Origin: Dermatemys mawii
Taxonomy: Eukaryota > Chordata > Testudines > Dermatemydidae
NCBI GenBank assembly: GCA_007922305.1
Contig: ML677387.1
Span: 1,404,227-1,468,226 of the forward strand
Length of the DNA: 64,000 nt
Direction of reading: 5' to 3'
Below, piece after piece: positions 1 through 12,800 of this stretch (position 1 is its first letter; every line of letters starts with the position of its first letter). The notes under the pieces were generated by a model, which did not search any database, was not told where the DNA came from, and saw only the letters and a program-made list of their open reading frames with translations. The position numbers were made by a program, and so were the translations under genes.

Positions 1-367
1 GTGTGCCCCTGAAGAGAGGGGACCCCCAGGTCTGTCACTCCTTGGGGTCTGCCTAGCTAATGACACCATTAAACACTCCTTGCCAGCCGAGTCCCTTACT
101 CCAGACACTTCCAACTCCCTGCTTCCAAGGAGAGCTGGCTAGGCTTCCCCTCCCTGACAGCCCTGCTTGTGTTATATCACCAGCTCCACCTGCGCCCCAG
201 CTGAGAGCCACAACTCATCAATTAGCCACAGGTGCACCCCTACTCAAGCTAAGATGGCTGCCCTTAAGCATCACACCCCAGTCCTGCTCCACTCCTGAAG
301 GGACCATGTACCCTGGGATGGGGTGCAAAGGAGGACTGTTTCATTGATGCCCTGTTGTATGCGTGTG

Positions 368-565
368 TAACACTGACACTCCCCAGTTGTCAGCAAAGGG
401 GATCGAACTGGGGATCTCTGTAGCTTACTGCACGAGCCTGTACTGCGTGAGCTAAAAGCCACCTGGCTGTGATCTATGGCTGTAGCAGACTCATTCATCT
501 CTAAGTGGTGTCGGTGCCACTTGAGGGGACAGAACCGCACACCCTGGAGGTGTGTGAGTTACAGA
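368..565 (-). repeat. tRNA-related SINE, copy A
   Basis: This copy is related to a second at 992-1180. Shared landmarks in order are a cactgaca/cagtgaca motif, a GATCGAAC-type stretch, gctta(c/g)tgca(c/t)gag, gagctaaa, ctggctgt, cagactcatt and ggtgccact...gggacagaac. On the minus strand, 401-411 reads as a Pol III B box (agTTCGATCCC), and tagctcacgcag upstream of it resembles an A box, so the element runs on the minus strand. About 130 bases lie upstream of the tRNA-like part. I recall this as a common turtle repeat but cannot name the family. No gene lies between the two copies (566-991). Confidence 0.65.
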
Positions 566-991
566 TGCCAGTCTCCCCCCTCCAATGCTGCGACCTCATT
601 TGTGCTTCAGTTTTGGGGAGGGGCAGTTAAAGACCCCTGGTCATTCCCTCCAGTGACTACAATGTGAAACATGCAGGCTACCAGTCCTCTGCTGCTCCTC
701 TTCTTGCCACTGCCACTAGTGACTCCCCCCACCCCAAGCCCCCCATGACCCAGGGCAGCACTGACTAAAGGAGAGGCTGGGGCTGAATGGGACACAGGAA
801 CCTCAGGTCTCTGCCGGCAGGGCTGTGTCCCCAGCAAAACACACAACGGTAGAGATGGGGCTGGCGGCACCACTCTTGGGTGAGGGGCCAGTCTGGAACT
901 TCACCCCCGGTGGGCAGGGGACTAGATACAGTCAAGCTCCGTTTTAATGCCCTTCTCTTTGGTTACTGCTCATTTCACAACCTGCTGGGTG

Positions 992-1180
992 CATAACAGT
1001 GACAGACCCTGGTCTTTGGCATGCAGAATCAAACCTGGAGCCTCTGGAGCTTAGTGCATGAGCTAAATTCCAGCTGGCTGTTCGCTAAGGCTGTAGAGCA
1101 GACTCATTAATCTCTCTGTCGCTACATGGTCTCGGTGCCACTAGATGGGACAGAACACCACACTCAGGAGGTGGGAGGGT
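992..1180 (-). repeat. tRNA-related SINE, copy B
   Basis: Second copy of the family at 368-565, in the same orientation. The B-box region at about 1026-1038 reads ggTTTGATTC on the minus strand. The far end shares ggtgccactagatgggacagaac with the first copy apart from a few substitutions. The copies are diverged, so these are probably two independent old insertions rather than a recent tandem duplication. Confidence 0.65.
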
Positions 1181-2935
1181 CACAATGGCATGGCTGTGCC
1201 CCCTCTGGCCTTCCCAGAGTGCTCTGGGCTCCCGGAGCAGCCTCCCCACCATGTGCTATTCCCGGTCTAATTGCTAGTTCCCAAAGTCAGCAAACCACAG
1301 GAGCTGGAGCCAGGTAATAGCTTTGCTCCCTGTGAATGTCATTTGTAATCACATTAAAGCCAGGCAGGATGCTTGATAAATCTCCGGGAGATGAGATGGC
1401 GTTTGTGTGTGTGTGGTTTGTTTCTTGATGCAGAAGCCAGAGCCCATGCCCTGCTGAACTGACCCACCAGCATGAACCCGGGGACCTGCTCCGGCAGGAG
1501 CTGCCAGCCGGAAAATTGCAGTTCTTTTAAATTGCACAGTGTAATTAGGCTGCGATCTCTGCTCCGCTTGCTGCGTTCTGTAGCTGTACTGTGCGGAGAA
1601 GGGGGAGTCCCCTTCTCACCCAGCCCTTGATGCACAGTTAACCGACTTGCAGAGCGACTTCCTCTGGGGCTTAACCCATTTCTTAGGGCACAGACAGGGA
1701 AAACCAGCAGGTTTTCCAGAAGTGCCAGCACCTCGCAGCTCTCACGGCATCCCCCAGGGCTGGATTTTCAACAGAGCTCAGCAACCCGCGTGTACCCGGT
1801 GTGCTGAGTCCTCTGAAAATCTTGGCTTAGTGCCTCTAGGACGGGGCGGCCATCCTGAGCTTGGGGAGGAGCCAGAATTTACCACTGTACATTGCCAAAG
1901 AGCCACAGTAACACGTCAGCAGCCTCCTCCCCCTACACCCACTCCCAGCCCCTCCCACCCCCTGGCCCGATCAACACCTCTCCCTTCCTCCCCATCAGCT
2001 GTTTCCTGGCGTGCACGAGGGGGAGGAGCGAGGGCACAGCAAGCTCAGGGGAGGGGGCGGAAAGGAGTGGAGTGGGGGCAGGGCCTGTGGCAGAGCCATG
2101 GGCTGAGCAACAAGCACCCCCTGGCACCCTGGAAAGTCGGCGCCTGTAGCTCCAGCCCTGGAGTCGGTGTCTGTACAAGGAGCTGCATATTAACTTCTGA
2201 AGAGGCGCCCATGGCTCCGGACACACCTGTGCTAGGATCTCCTGGTGACTGGGCTCAAGGTGCCACTCTACACAGAGAGTAACAACCCTCCGCTGCCTTT
2301 GGCTCAGGAGGCACTAAGTGTCTGGCGTGCTGAGAACTGCTGCCTGCCCTCCCATACAGCCTTATAACTACACTGGACCGAAGGCATAATGCTGGCTTGC
2401 CAGCTGACATCAGTGTCGTTACACCAGGCATACATTTGGCCCATTACTCCCTTTGGTTTCTTGAGTCACCTAAAAATACTCCCTGTGTTTTCCTGTGCGC
2501 TGCGGTGCTTTGTAATTGAGGTGCGTGTATTTATGGCAGCTGGGCACAGCTATAGCAACCCCACGCACCTGGGGGCACGGGGCTTGGTCTTTAGCAAAAA
2601 GTAGAGTGCATGGGAAGGTGCAAGCCCAGGCCACAGCTCTGTGTGTGAGCGGGAGGCTGGTAAAAATAGGAGCATCCCCAGGGGCTGGAGGAAGTTTAAA
2701 TAGAGCTTGGAGGTGGTGCAGTGCACAGCAGGCCGGTCCACTGAGCACCGCCCGGGGCAGTGTGCAGCTGAGGAGTGAGGGCCTCTCGCAGGCAATGCGG
2801 CTGCCCCGTGTCGGGAGAGAGCCGCCACGCACGCAAGGGGCCTGGGAAGCGCAGGAGAGTGGCAGATCCCTGGCCTGGGTGTTAGCTGCCTCGAGCCAGC
2901 AGGTCCAATCTGCCTCCTTCAGGAGCACTAAGGCC

Positions 2936-2998
2936 TGATCCAAAGCCCCCTGAAGTGGTGGGGGAGTGTTTCCATGGACTCCAATGGGCTTTGGATCA
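2936..2998. repeat. Small foldback repeat
   Basis: The 13-base sequence tgatccaaagccc at 2936-2948 is the exact reverse complement of gggctttggatca at 2986-2998, with a 37-base loop. The loop has more weak complementarity around the caatggg words. Palindromic 'gatccaaagcccattgaa' sequences are frequent in turtle DNA in my memory, so this is probably one degenerate copy of a dispersed repeat. Confidence 0.6.
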
Positions 2999-4885
2999 AG
3001 CTCAAACTTACACCCAATGGAAGCAAAGTGGATCTGGCTGCAGTTTCTCCTTTGCTTTCTCCATCCAACAGGCCGGGCAGGAAGGAGTGTGGGGCTGCAG
3101 GAAGGCTGTGAGGGCTCTAGATTTGTCCCCTTGGAGTCAACTTTCTGGGCCCAGAATGACCGATGCCTAGTCGGGTGCCTGTTCTGTACGGCGTGGGAGG
3201 GGGTTTCCTGATTGGCGGCAATCCCCGGTAGGAGTACACCCCTCACAGCTAGCGCCCAGAGACACCTGCTAGGCATGGACAGCCACGGCCTCCACCTTCT
3301 CCACGCAGGCTGCTCGTCAGCAGTTCCCAGCACAGTGATGGGGACGTGGCTAATGGAATTCCACAGTGGAACTGTTTTCCCAGTGTTCAGCTGGGCTGCA
3401 GCAGCCACATCAGTCTCCTTTGCTCCTGCTGCCAGTGGGATGGACAGGAGGCGACCGTGACCGGCAGAGCAGGAAGATCAAGATGAACTGGATCCTATTC
3501 TTGGGGAAATTACCCTTCTCCACAAGCTCGCCCTGCACCCTGGCTTGCAGCAGTGCAAGTTTCTCCGGCCCCAGCCTCCTCCATTAAATTCCACAGGATT
3601 CCCCATAGGGGATATTTCAGGTTCACGGGCTCTCGGGTTGCAATCTCACATGCATGCTGTGTAATCGAAGCAAGCTGCACCAGCCCTGTCCTAGGAGCAT
3701 GTTCCTGTTAACCGGGGAGGAGGAGGACCCTGCTGTGCGATGCATGGTTACCTGGAATGGAAAGGTTTCGGTGAGCACAGAACAGCAAGGCCAGTAGGGA
3801 CTGCTGCATTCACCTAGAGTAGGACCCAGAAAATCCGTACGGGCCTGGACCCAAACCACCTTCTGCCAGCTCGGCTGCAGCAGCTTTGAGGATTTTTGCC
3901 TCCTCTCAACTCTTCTGAGTAAGCCCTTTCTGGCGCAGTGCAAAAGTGAAGTCCCTGTGTGTCCCACGGCACGAAATCCTGACTTCTCCCCCGTTTCCTC
4001 TCACAAACCCTGGCAAGGACTGCAGGGACCCCACAGGACTGGCATCAGTCGTGGCACTGGCTGAATGGCAGAACCCCGTTCAGCTGAGACCTGCTGCCGC
4101 TGGCGGACTTGGTGCATCTGTGCTCTTGCTGCGTGTTCACAGAAGAGGTTTAGCATGATGGTCCAGAACCCCGCTCTGACCTCGCAGTGCTGATGTGTGG
4201 TCAGCAGACTAGCCCGTGCTTGTCTCTTCTCTAATAGCAGAGGCAGCGTTAAGCACTGAGCTGCGGGATCTGGCCCAGTTAGGAGCAGCAACAAATGAGC
4301 AGCTGAGCCTGGATCCAGCCCCTCAGCAGCATTAGGTTTTCAGGCAGTCCAAGCTCAGGAGACTTTTGCTTTCTGGGGTTCATGTTACCTCGGCTGGCAG
4401 GGTGGGGCGCCCAACAGAGAGGCCGGCAATGCCAGGTCCCTGGCACACAGGCTGAGGGGTTCGCCTTTCTCCTGCCATTGCGTGTTTTCCTGCTGCCCCA
4501 GATGGCCTGCAGCCCAGCAGCATCCCTTCCCGCACCGCACCTCCCTCTGGGCCTGGCTCAGCACAGACAGGCAGCTCCCTGGCTCTTCGCCCGCTGTACC
4601 CTGAGCTCACCCCTCCCCAGCAAACAGCCCGGCCAGGTTCGGCCTGCCAGAGCCCTGGCTCCCGTCTGGGCTTGCTGTACCCTGGGAGGGAGAAGAGAAC
4701 CAGGAGACACAGTGCACCTGCCTCTCCTTTCACTTGCCCTGGGGTAAATCAGCACCTTTACATCTGGAGGGAGAGGAGAATCTGGCTCCCAGCGTGTTAC
4801 CTGAGACACCAACTCCCTTGTACGCTGCACGGATTCCCCATGGGGCGTGGAGGCAGCAGACGGGATGGAAGCAGGCTTTAACCAG

Positions 4886-5435
4886 TGTCACGGAGTCCCT
4901 GGGGCAATGATCTGGAACCGCTCCTTATGAAGCCAGTCAGGATTTTGGGGGGAAGCTTCCTCTCCGTAAACAGCCTGTCTTCAAGGCTAGGAGCTTCACA
5001 GCTTCCACCTTCCTGGGTCTGATCTCCAAGCATTCAGCACCTTCTGCCCCTCCCTGCGCTTCCCCCAGCGAGCCCGCCCAGGCAGAGTCCTGGGGGAGCC
5101 CGTGGGTCCTGCACCCCAACTCCACAGTCAGACGTGACTCTTAGCCAGCCACTAAAAGAGGCTTATTAGATGACAGCTGATCTAAGACAGAGCTTGTAGG
5201 AAGAGCGAACACGATCCCTCCGCTGGATCCATTTTGGGGGCCAGGGAGCCAGGCACCCCCAGCCTTTAGCTCACTCCCTGCTCCCAGCCAGATCCAGACT
5301 GAAACTCACTCCACAGCTCCTCCCCTGCTTCCTTTGTCTGCTTCCCGGGCAGGAGGTCAGGTGACCTCTTCCCCCCACCTGGAGTCAAGTTACAGCTTCA
5401 GGTATGGACCCCTTCCCACAATAGTCAGAGGAGCC
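4886..5435 (-). mobile_element. Degenerate solo LTR (unnamed family)
   Basis: The stretch begins tgtcacggagtcc, and I recall that start from a common turtle LTR-like repeat. It continues with matching landmarks: ccagtcaggat, cctgggtctgatctc, cattcagca, ccccaactcc.cagtcagacgtgactct, ttattagatgacag, acagagcttgtagg and cattttggggg. On the minus strand the end would read ...ggactccgtgaca, a plausible LTR CA terminus, and the ttattag region is a decayed AATAAA signal. The distal edge near cttcccaca (about 5435) is uncertain and I could not find a target-site duplication. No coding region accompanies it. Confidence 0.5.
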
Positions 5436-8400
5436 TGTCCCTAGGACCACAGTCAGATTGCGCTAAGGCAGGGAGCGACGGGGGCCGTATCTCTCAGCTC
5501 TCCAGGGGGATTCAGGGCTCACGACAGCCACGCTGGAAGGGGCTGGCTCTGGGCTGCATGCCCCAGGGGCAGTTGTTACGTTTACTGTCCCAGGATGGCT
5601 CGGCCCAGCCCCCTGACTGTGTGAATGGCCCTCGGGCCCTGGTTGGGCGTGATGACGCCGGGGCTTTGTCCCTAGTCTGTGATGCTGCCCATGATTTATG
5701 GGTGGGTTTACAACAGCTGTAAAGAGGCTGTAAATTATAGGCGGGCATAAATTAGCCACGGACCCCTTTACTGGCCATAAAGATCTAAGGCCCCCCTAGG
5801 GCCTGCGGGTTGGAAGCACTGGCAGAGAAGCAGTGGGTGTCTGTAGTGAGGCCCCTGGGGCCACTCAGACTTATTTAGCAAGATTTAAATAAATGGGCCC
5901 TTTTGTTCAAATGGGACTTAAGATTGAATGGGTGATGGGGGGGTGTCAATGTGCAGTGGGGCAGAGCAGCCTAGGGGGCAGCACAGGTGGCTGGGGGGTA
6001 TCAGGATTCAGTTCAATTCACAGATTCACTTTGGGAGCTTGGGGGCGTCACTTTCTCTCTCTGTGCCTCTCTGTACGAAGGGGGTAACACGCCCCCTGCC
6101 CCCCCACTTCCCGGGCCTGCAGAGAGCTTTCGCTGCCCTTTGCAATGACCTGAAAAGCCCCAGCCGGAGAGGCTGCCCTCAGCTCCCACCTCCCCAGCCT
6201 GCAGCAGAGCGAGCGACAGCACCCGGCACGACATGGTCAGAACAAGCCGCGTTGGCTGATCATTTCCTGAGGATGGGAACCCTTCCAAACCTACCTGGCC
6301 GGTCCCTGGCACAGGTCCGATTTTGTAAGCGAGTAGTTTTTAAGGGAGGTGCAACCTGGGGGTAGACAAGACAATCGGACTCCGGTAAGGGGGGACAGTC
6401 ATCTAGAAAGGTTGAGAGCCACTGTGATAGGGCAAAGAGCCCTACTGTGACCTCAAGGCTTTTCCCCTGCCTGCTCTGTGGAATCACTGCTTCACTGGGG
6501 ACTTCTTCCTTCTTCTCCTCATGCAGACTCTGCAAATCTGTAGTTTGCTGAGTGATTATCTGAGCCATGTTCTCCCACCTCCAGTGGATTTAGGCCAAAT
6601 GCACACACAAGCTCTCATGTCCACAGCCCAGCTTCCATCCTGGCAGTGCCAGGGGACACCTTGTGCAGCTCAGGCAGTCATTGTTTGCACGGCCAGTATT
6701 AGGTGCCTGCTGTATCTCAAAAGGCCCATCTATTCCACGACGACCCGGCAAGGAAGGAAGGCGAAAGCGATTTCCTTCAGGACAGGAAGGACTCCAGCGT
6801 TCCTTGGCTCTTCAACTATAAATACATCAAGTGAGGACCAAATATCTTGGCCCGTGTCCAGCAGCACATTTATATACAAATTGATACAGCTGATGCAGCC
6901 TTCTGTCTTCTAGTAAAAGCCATTTGAGTGGATTGTTTGAAGCACAACAGTGCAGCAGGGCACCCTTCCGAACCATAAACCTGCGCACTCCACTCCATTA
7001 AGTCTGCTGTTGACTTAGCAGCGTTCGGGAAGCTGTCACCGCTCCAGCAGCCAGAGGCTGAGGGGAATGATCCTGCTCCCAGTCACACTTGGTGGAAAGG
7101 GGAGATCGGGGGCATTATTCTGGATTTACGCCTGGTGTCGCCGAGATCTGAATGTCGTGACAGCAGAGCAGCCGGGCCTGTGCTCTGCTGTAACAATATT
7201 CAGCCTCGCACCCAGGCCCCACTCCTAGGCACATGCTGTGAGCGGGACGGGCACCACTTGACTATGCAGGGGATGCCCTGGGGTTCTCCACGTGCCCTGA
7301 GATCTGCCCTGCAGCCTAGGGAGCGATTCATGGGCCACTTCAGTCATCGCTCCGCTGTTTTCCTTGCACTACCTGCTGGGAGGCCAGGCTTGACTTGGCC
7401 CCCCCACCTCCTTCTGCATTACTCCAGCATCCACTAACGGTTCAGCTCCTGGCACTAGCGGCTGTTGCTGCCCACAGTGGTGCATTCCTGTGCATGGAGG
7501 GACGCTCTGGAAAATCCCCCCGAAATCCCTTGCGGGCTGGCCTGCCTTAGTGTCCATTGGTGCCCTATTGTTCCTGTATGGGACCCTGGAGCACAAACTG
7601 CTCTGCAGCTCCTCTCTGTCCCGTTAATTACATTATGTCTAACGGGAAGGATCAGGCGGAAGGGATTAAAGTTTGAAGCTGCTTCCGTGGTCCCAGAGCA
7701 CGGCAGAGAAAAGCAGCTTTATCCGTTCAAAACGTGAGTCGTTTTTCACGCCCACTTCAAGCCCGGTGTTAATCTCCTGAGTTTACACAGCTCCTTGCCA
7801 GCCCTGTTTAGCTCTGCAGAGCAGAATGTGCCCTGGGCCACAGCCGCACTTCCGGAGCCGTCAGCAGGGTGAGCTGAGCTGCTCTGGACTCAGTCAAGAA
7901 CCATCCCAAAGCTTGAACCCAGCCATATTTAGGGAGGGTTTGTTAACAGGAGAGGTGGGTCCAGGCAGCCCTGGGAGGCTCCCAGTGCAGGGCAGGGCAG
8001 GGCCAGAGTCCCCTGCAGCTTCCTCCCTGCAGCAAGAGTTTGTGAGGAACAATCCCTGCAAGGTGCCTCCTCACCCCGCTCACAGAGAGCGTCGTGCTGC
8101 ACCGGCCGGGCTGACTGCTCTGGCAGTGTGGGACCAGCCTGCAGGTGAGGACATCCTGTGCCCCGCTGGGCTGCCAGGCTCCCCATGTTTGGTGCAACCC
8201 AGCAGGTGGGAGTGAGGGGGACGCTTCGTAGCCTGGGGACCAGCTGAGCAACAGGGGCCTGTTCCAGTGAGGTGCAGAGCCCTGTGTCTGCTGCAGGCCA
8301 AGCTGGGCACAGGGTCAAGCCCCCGCTCCCCCCTAGTTTAAGCAGCACCATGATTACAAAGGGTACAAGTTCCCTCCCTCCCACCTCTCTTAGCAGTGCT

Positions 8401-9439
8401 GCAGTGTGACAGATTCAAAATAGCCAAGCTGCCCCACTGGAGCTCCTGCTTCAAAGAGCCCAGGAAACCTGTGTTTCTTCACTAGCCACTAAAAATAGAC
8501 GCAGCAAATTGCAGCCCTGAAGCTGTTGCTTTCTGTCAACACCGCACCTTAAATTGCCATGTGACCACAGAGGCTCAGGGGTGGGGATTCTGCTGCTGCT
8601 GCTCTGAGCATCTGTTCCACGTTTCAGTTCCTTTGAAGTCCTGCCAGGAGGACTTGGTGCATCAACAGCTGTGGACGCCACGCGACTCCGCTGTGGACGT
8701 TAAGCCTGCAGGGTGGAGGGGAGCAGTTAGGAATAAAGTAGATAAACTTGGGGAAGCAGAGCTCCCTGCAAATAACTGCAGAGGGTGGCCAGGAGGAACT
8801 GAAGGGTTGGACTAAGAGCTTCTGCAGCTGTTGTCCTTGTATGCCCTTCACCTTGAGATCAATGTGCGGCCTGTAGACCAACTGCTCTGTGTCTCGAGGG
8901 CTAGCTAACAAGGCAGGGCTGGTCTATGCCCCTCAGCAGTTGGGAGGTTATTATCTTGTAGGTATACACTTCACATTCCTAGGCTGGGAGTTTCAAAGGG
9001 GCCTAACACCTTGTTTATACCGGGGAATTGACTGGCACCGCTCTTCAGAAATAATGATTCTGGTATAATTTAGCTCTTCTGGAATAACTCCCCTGTGTGG
9101 ATCCTCTGTTCTGGAATAAATGTCATTGAATTCCAGCCTAATTACTGTGCTTTGTGAGTGGAATCAAGTCACTTTTATTCCAGACTCGGGCATCCCCATG
9201 GGGATCTGTTACCGAACAGCTACTGTGGCCTAGCTTCGTTTGCAGTTTGTCCAGACTCCGAGTGGACAAATGGGCTGTCATGGGAGCAGTCCAGCCCTGC
9301 ACTGCCCAGGGGCCTGAAGGAGGCTAAGTTCAGGGAAACACAACTGGTCCCAGGCCACCCTGCTTTGACGGGGCAGGCAATTTCTCTGTTATAGCAGTCT
9401 GGCCTCATTACGGCAGGATCAGAGCACCTCGGAGCTGTT
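5436..9439. other. Intergenic, no gene seen
   Basis: Reading both strands gives no supported exon or RNA gene. Around 9010-9150 there is an AT-richer stretch (ttgtttataccgggg, ggtataatttagctcttctggaataact) that resembles a worn DNA-transposon fragment, but it is too degraded to call. A polyadenylation-like aataaa occurs near 5887 without a gene. Confidence 0.5.
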
Positions 9440-9624
9440 CCTGTATTTAGGCTCACACACCCCTGTGTGGCAGGGCAGTGGTGTATCACTGTTGCACAGA
9501 TGGGAGCAGGGGCACAGGCAGGATAACTGACTTGCCCAAGGCCACTAGGAAGTCTGTAGCAGAGCAAATAATTAAACCTGGGCCTTCCAAGTCTCAGATG
9601 AGCACCCTAGACACTGGACCAACC
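9440..9624 (-). repeat. MIR/CORE-SINE remnant, minus strand
   Basis: The motif series cagatgggagcaggggcacaggcagg, aactgacttgcccaaggcca and agtctgtagcagagc follows the reverse complement of the MIR consensus as I know it. The conserved core is 'cagatg.ggaaactgaggcac...gacttgcccaaggtcac'. The tail toward 9624 (cagatgagcaccctagacactggacca) corresponds to the tRNA-derived 5' end of the element. It is old and diverged. Confidence 0.75.
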
Positions 9625-9647
9625 TTTTCACCCCCAGTGCTGTTTAT

Positions 9648-9870
9648 TCATGGTATAGTGGATTGAGCACTGGACGGGGCAACAAGAACTCCTGGGTTCC
9701 CATCCCCGCTCTGATACTATCTCCTTGAATGTCCTTGGGCAGGTCACGTCATCGGTCTGTGCCTCAGTTTCCCCACCTGCCATGGTGGAAATAAAACTAA
9801 CCAAGCTCTCAGGTCCATAATGGGGATTCATACCTTAATGTCTGTGCAGACCTCGGAAGATGCAAAGGAT
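9648..9870 (+). repeat. MIR/CORE-SINE remnant, plus strand
   Basis: It starts with an A-box-like tagtggattgagcactgg and a B-box-like gggttcccatcccc, then ccttgggcaggtcacgtcat, gtgcctcagtttcccca, ggaaataaaact and ataatggggattcatacctta. This is the MIR consensus order in the forward direction. Its 5' end faces the 5' end of the minus-strand copy 24 bases away, so the two are head to head. Confidence 0.8.
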
Positions 9871-12800
9871 TGAAGAACTGCTCTCTCTCGCTGTACGCAC
9901 AGTGTGCCCAGCCGTTTGACAGCATTGTCACCAGCCTGGTGAAGAGCCAGTAGCCTGCCAGCGAAGTCAGTCACTGGCACATAAGCGACTAGTCTGAAGT
10001 TGATCTACATTGCGAGTTGTTAGACAAACCCCCTTTGAAGAGACTGGCCACACAATTGCCCTGTCCTAAATGCTGACAGTTCTTCTCCTGGGGGGCTCAG
10101 TTCTGTAGCCTGTCCAGCAAGCAGCTCCTCACCCCACAAACAAGCAGGTTTCAGGGCGAGCAGGGGGCAGCCCTGTGTAACACCGAGTCCCTGAAATGTA
10201 CAGCCGGGAGAGCCTCCAGAGGTCACCACAGCCTCCCCCAACCCCTGCACTGTGCCTGAGGCACAGAGAGCCGCACTAGCAAGGGGAGGTCTGGGCCGAG
10301 TTTCCAAAGAGCTCAGCCTCCCGCAGCCCGCCAGGAGTGGCTGATGGGAGTTCTCAGGGGCTGTCAGCCTCCCCCTGGTTTCCCGCAGAGCTGGATTTCC
10401 AAAGGACGGGGGGCGTTTTATGGCAGCTGCTTTCGGAGCATAGGCTGGTCATGCCTTGTGTCCAGTAAGTAATGGGGAATGCCACGCACGGCGGGAATGA
10501 AGAGGCATTGCCACTGTGCCTGAGATCTGCTAGGTGGGCACCACCTCACATCTCTCTAGGCTGGGGTCGGCCCTTAACATGCAAGCAGCAGTGCCCCACA
10601 CACCTGCCAGCCGGAGATCTCTGGCCAGTTCTCCAGCCACCCCCATGGGGAGAACAGGAAAGTTCTCTGCCCTGGGACGTGGGAACAGGGCCGTGCTTTG
10701 CACAAAGACCATATTATGCTGCCTGCCAGGGACAGGAAGAAGGGGGCGTTTGGAGACGGGAACATTTCAGCCCCATCAGTTCACTGTAACTATCCAACGT
10801 CTTCTTGCGCTGCTAATAAGCGGAGTGGGCGGATTCCCCGCTCACTTACCTGGGAGTCAGCCCCGCAGGTCTGTTCTACTAGAGTTCAGCAGGGTCGCAT
10901 CATGTGTGCGGAGGGGGCGGGGATTTGGCCCAGGAACTTGTTTCCAGTAACGTAGTTCCAGAGTAATGGAAAAACGTGCCCCAAGCCATCCATCTCTTGC
11001 CCCGTGAGTGCAGCTGTCGTACAGGGCTCATTATTCCTGCACTAGACAGTGGCAGTAAATCTGGGCTCAGTGCAGGAGACCCTGAGAAGAGCATCTGCGG
11101 ATTGTTTCCAGCGTGAACTCCTGTGGAAAGGGGCGTCACTCCGATCAATCTGTCGGGGGAGCTGCCTGGAAGCCCAGTTTGGTTTCTGCTCCTCTAACGT
11201 CTCTTGCACAGAGCCCCTGCCGCTGCAGAAGCCAGTGGCTCCCTCGTTCTAAGTCTCTGAAGCTCCCCTCTTGGACATCAGTCAACCAAAAGATCCCCCC
11301 CTACCCCCGGCCAAAGATTCAGATCAGACTCCCATGCTCAGTTCATCAGCATGGGCAGTAGCTTTTGTCAGCTAGTCCCATGATTCCCAAATCACAGTGC
11401 TCCGGTTCCACCACTTGGCTCCCATTGCTCCTTCTTGCTAGCCGAAGGCCTGCGAAAACAGCTGGAGTGAGGACAGTGAGCCAGCCTCGGAGTGTCTCCG
11501 ACTAGCCACGGCTGTGAAGGTGGAGGAGCAAGGTGTGTGGTATGGCGAGGAGCGGGCACCAGGCCGGAGGCCACAGGAGAGGGCTGTGCGGCTGGGCTGG
11601 GCAGGGCAGAGGCCACTTTCCGCTGAGGACAAGAGGACCCATTACAGTAAAATCTGTTAGCTCCCCAAATCCCTGTGAGATTAGTGACCAGTGAAGATCC
11701 CAGTCAGTGCTGGCTGCCTTCTCCTGATCTCTTTCCCACGTGCTCCCGTATTGAAAAACCCTGGAGCTGTTCTCCACATAGGCTGTCGTTCTGCTGGAAT
11801 TCAGTCTGACGGGGGGCGGGGGGCCTGTCTCCTGCTGCACCTCAGAGGGGCCCCTCATGGGCCACAGATCCCAGGTGCCTTTTGTGCTGCCCCAGGCGAC
11901 ATTTTGCTGCCATCAGCAGTGCTCCAGCTCTGTCCAGCAAACATCTCTGCATTTGGGATCTTGAACCGAGCAAGCAGGAAACCTGCAGGGCCCATGTTCT
12001 AACCCTTTGCTGGGAGGAAGCGGACGAGTGCGGCTGAGTGTGTATTGATTTCACCTGCTGGACCATGCTGCTCTGTCTCTCTGCACCACATAGTTACAAT
12101 CGGCTTTACAAAGACTCTTGGAAGCCATCTACAAGCAGCAAATGGAACGAGATGTGTTTGGAAGACGGACGTTGAAGAGGGAGTCCAGCACTGGTGTCTC
12201 CTGGCTTTGCAGGCTGAGCACAAAGGAATGAATCAACAGGGGTCAATGTAAGTAGCTCTGATTTCTCCGTTTTGATGTTCCTACAGTGCCTAGCTCACTA
12301 TGGGTGCTAATGTAAAAAACCCCACTCATCTGGATCATAGACACAGAGCACTAGTCCCTGTAACATCGCTGGGCCCCTAGATACAGTCTGGGTGACACCC
12401 TAGTCCAGTTGTCTGTACTGTAGAAAACTCCAGCCACTTCAACTCCTGAGCTGGTCTCTTCACTTTCTTCCCCTTTGCCAACCTTCCCAGCTATCCTTGG
12501 TACTCAGTTCACGCAGCTCTGAGACGCGGCCTCCTCTCAGCAGCAGGGGCTCGCTGATGGACTGAACTTCCTGCAAATCCCCAGCTGCATCACTCCGTTC
12601 CCTGCCCTGGAAATGGGGAGCTTGGCAAGCAGCTGGAGCGTCACACCTGGCTTGTGCACAGGACAGCAGATCACAGCCCTGGGAATCCTCCACCTAGAGC
12701 TGAGCAGGATGAGCGGATGGCATGCTAAGAGCTGCAATGCCTCCAGGTTCCAGATGAGAGCAGCTGCTGGCTGCGCTGCAGGGTCCGTCTACACTGGGAG

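Larger units (their letters stand above)
1..4885. other. Intergenic sequence without recognisable gene
   Basis: Outside the SINE pair and the small foldback listed separately, I see no exon, RNA gene or promoter here. The sequence is GC-rich with low stop-codon density, so long open frames occur by chance, for example about 300 codons on the minus strand at 2470-3408. None carries a motif, a compositional bias typical of protein, or splice sites at sensible places. Confidence 0.6.

Noticed and set aside
2470..3408. 312-codon open frame on the minus strand
   Set aside because: No motif, low-complexity mixture of Pro/Ser/Leu/Cys, overlaps a dispersed foldback repeat and lies in GC-rich DNA where stop codons are rare.
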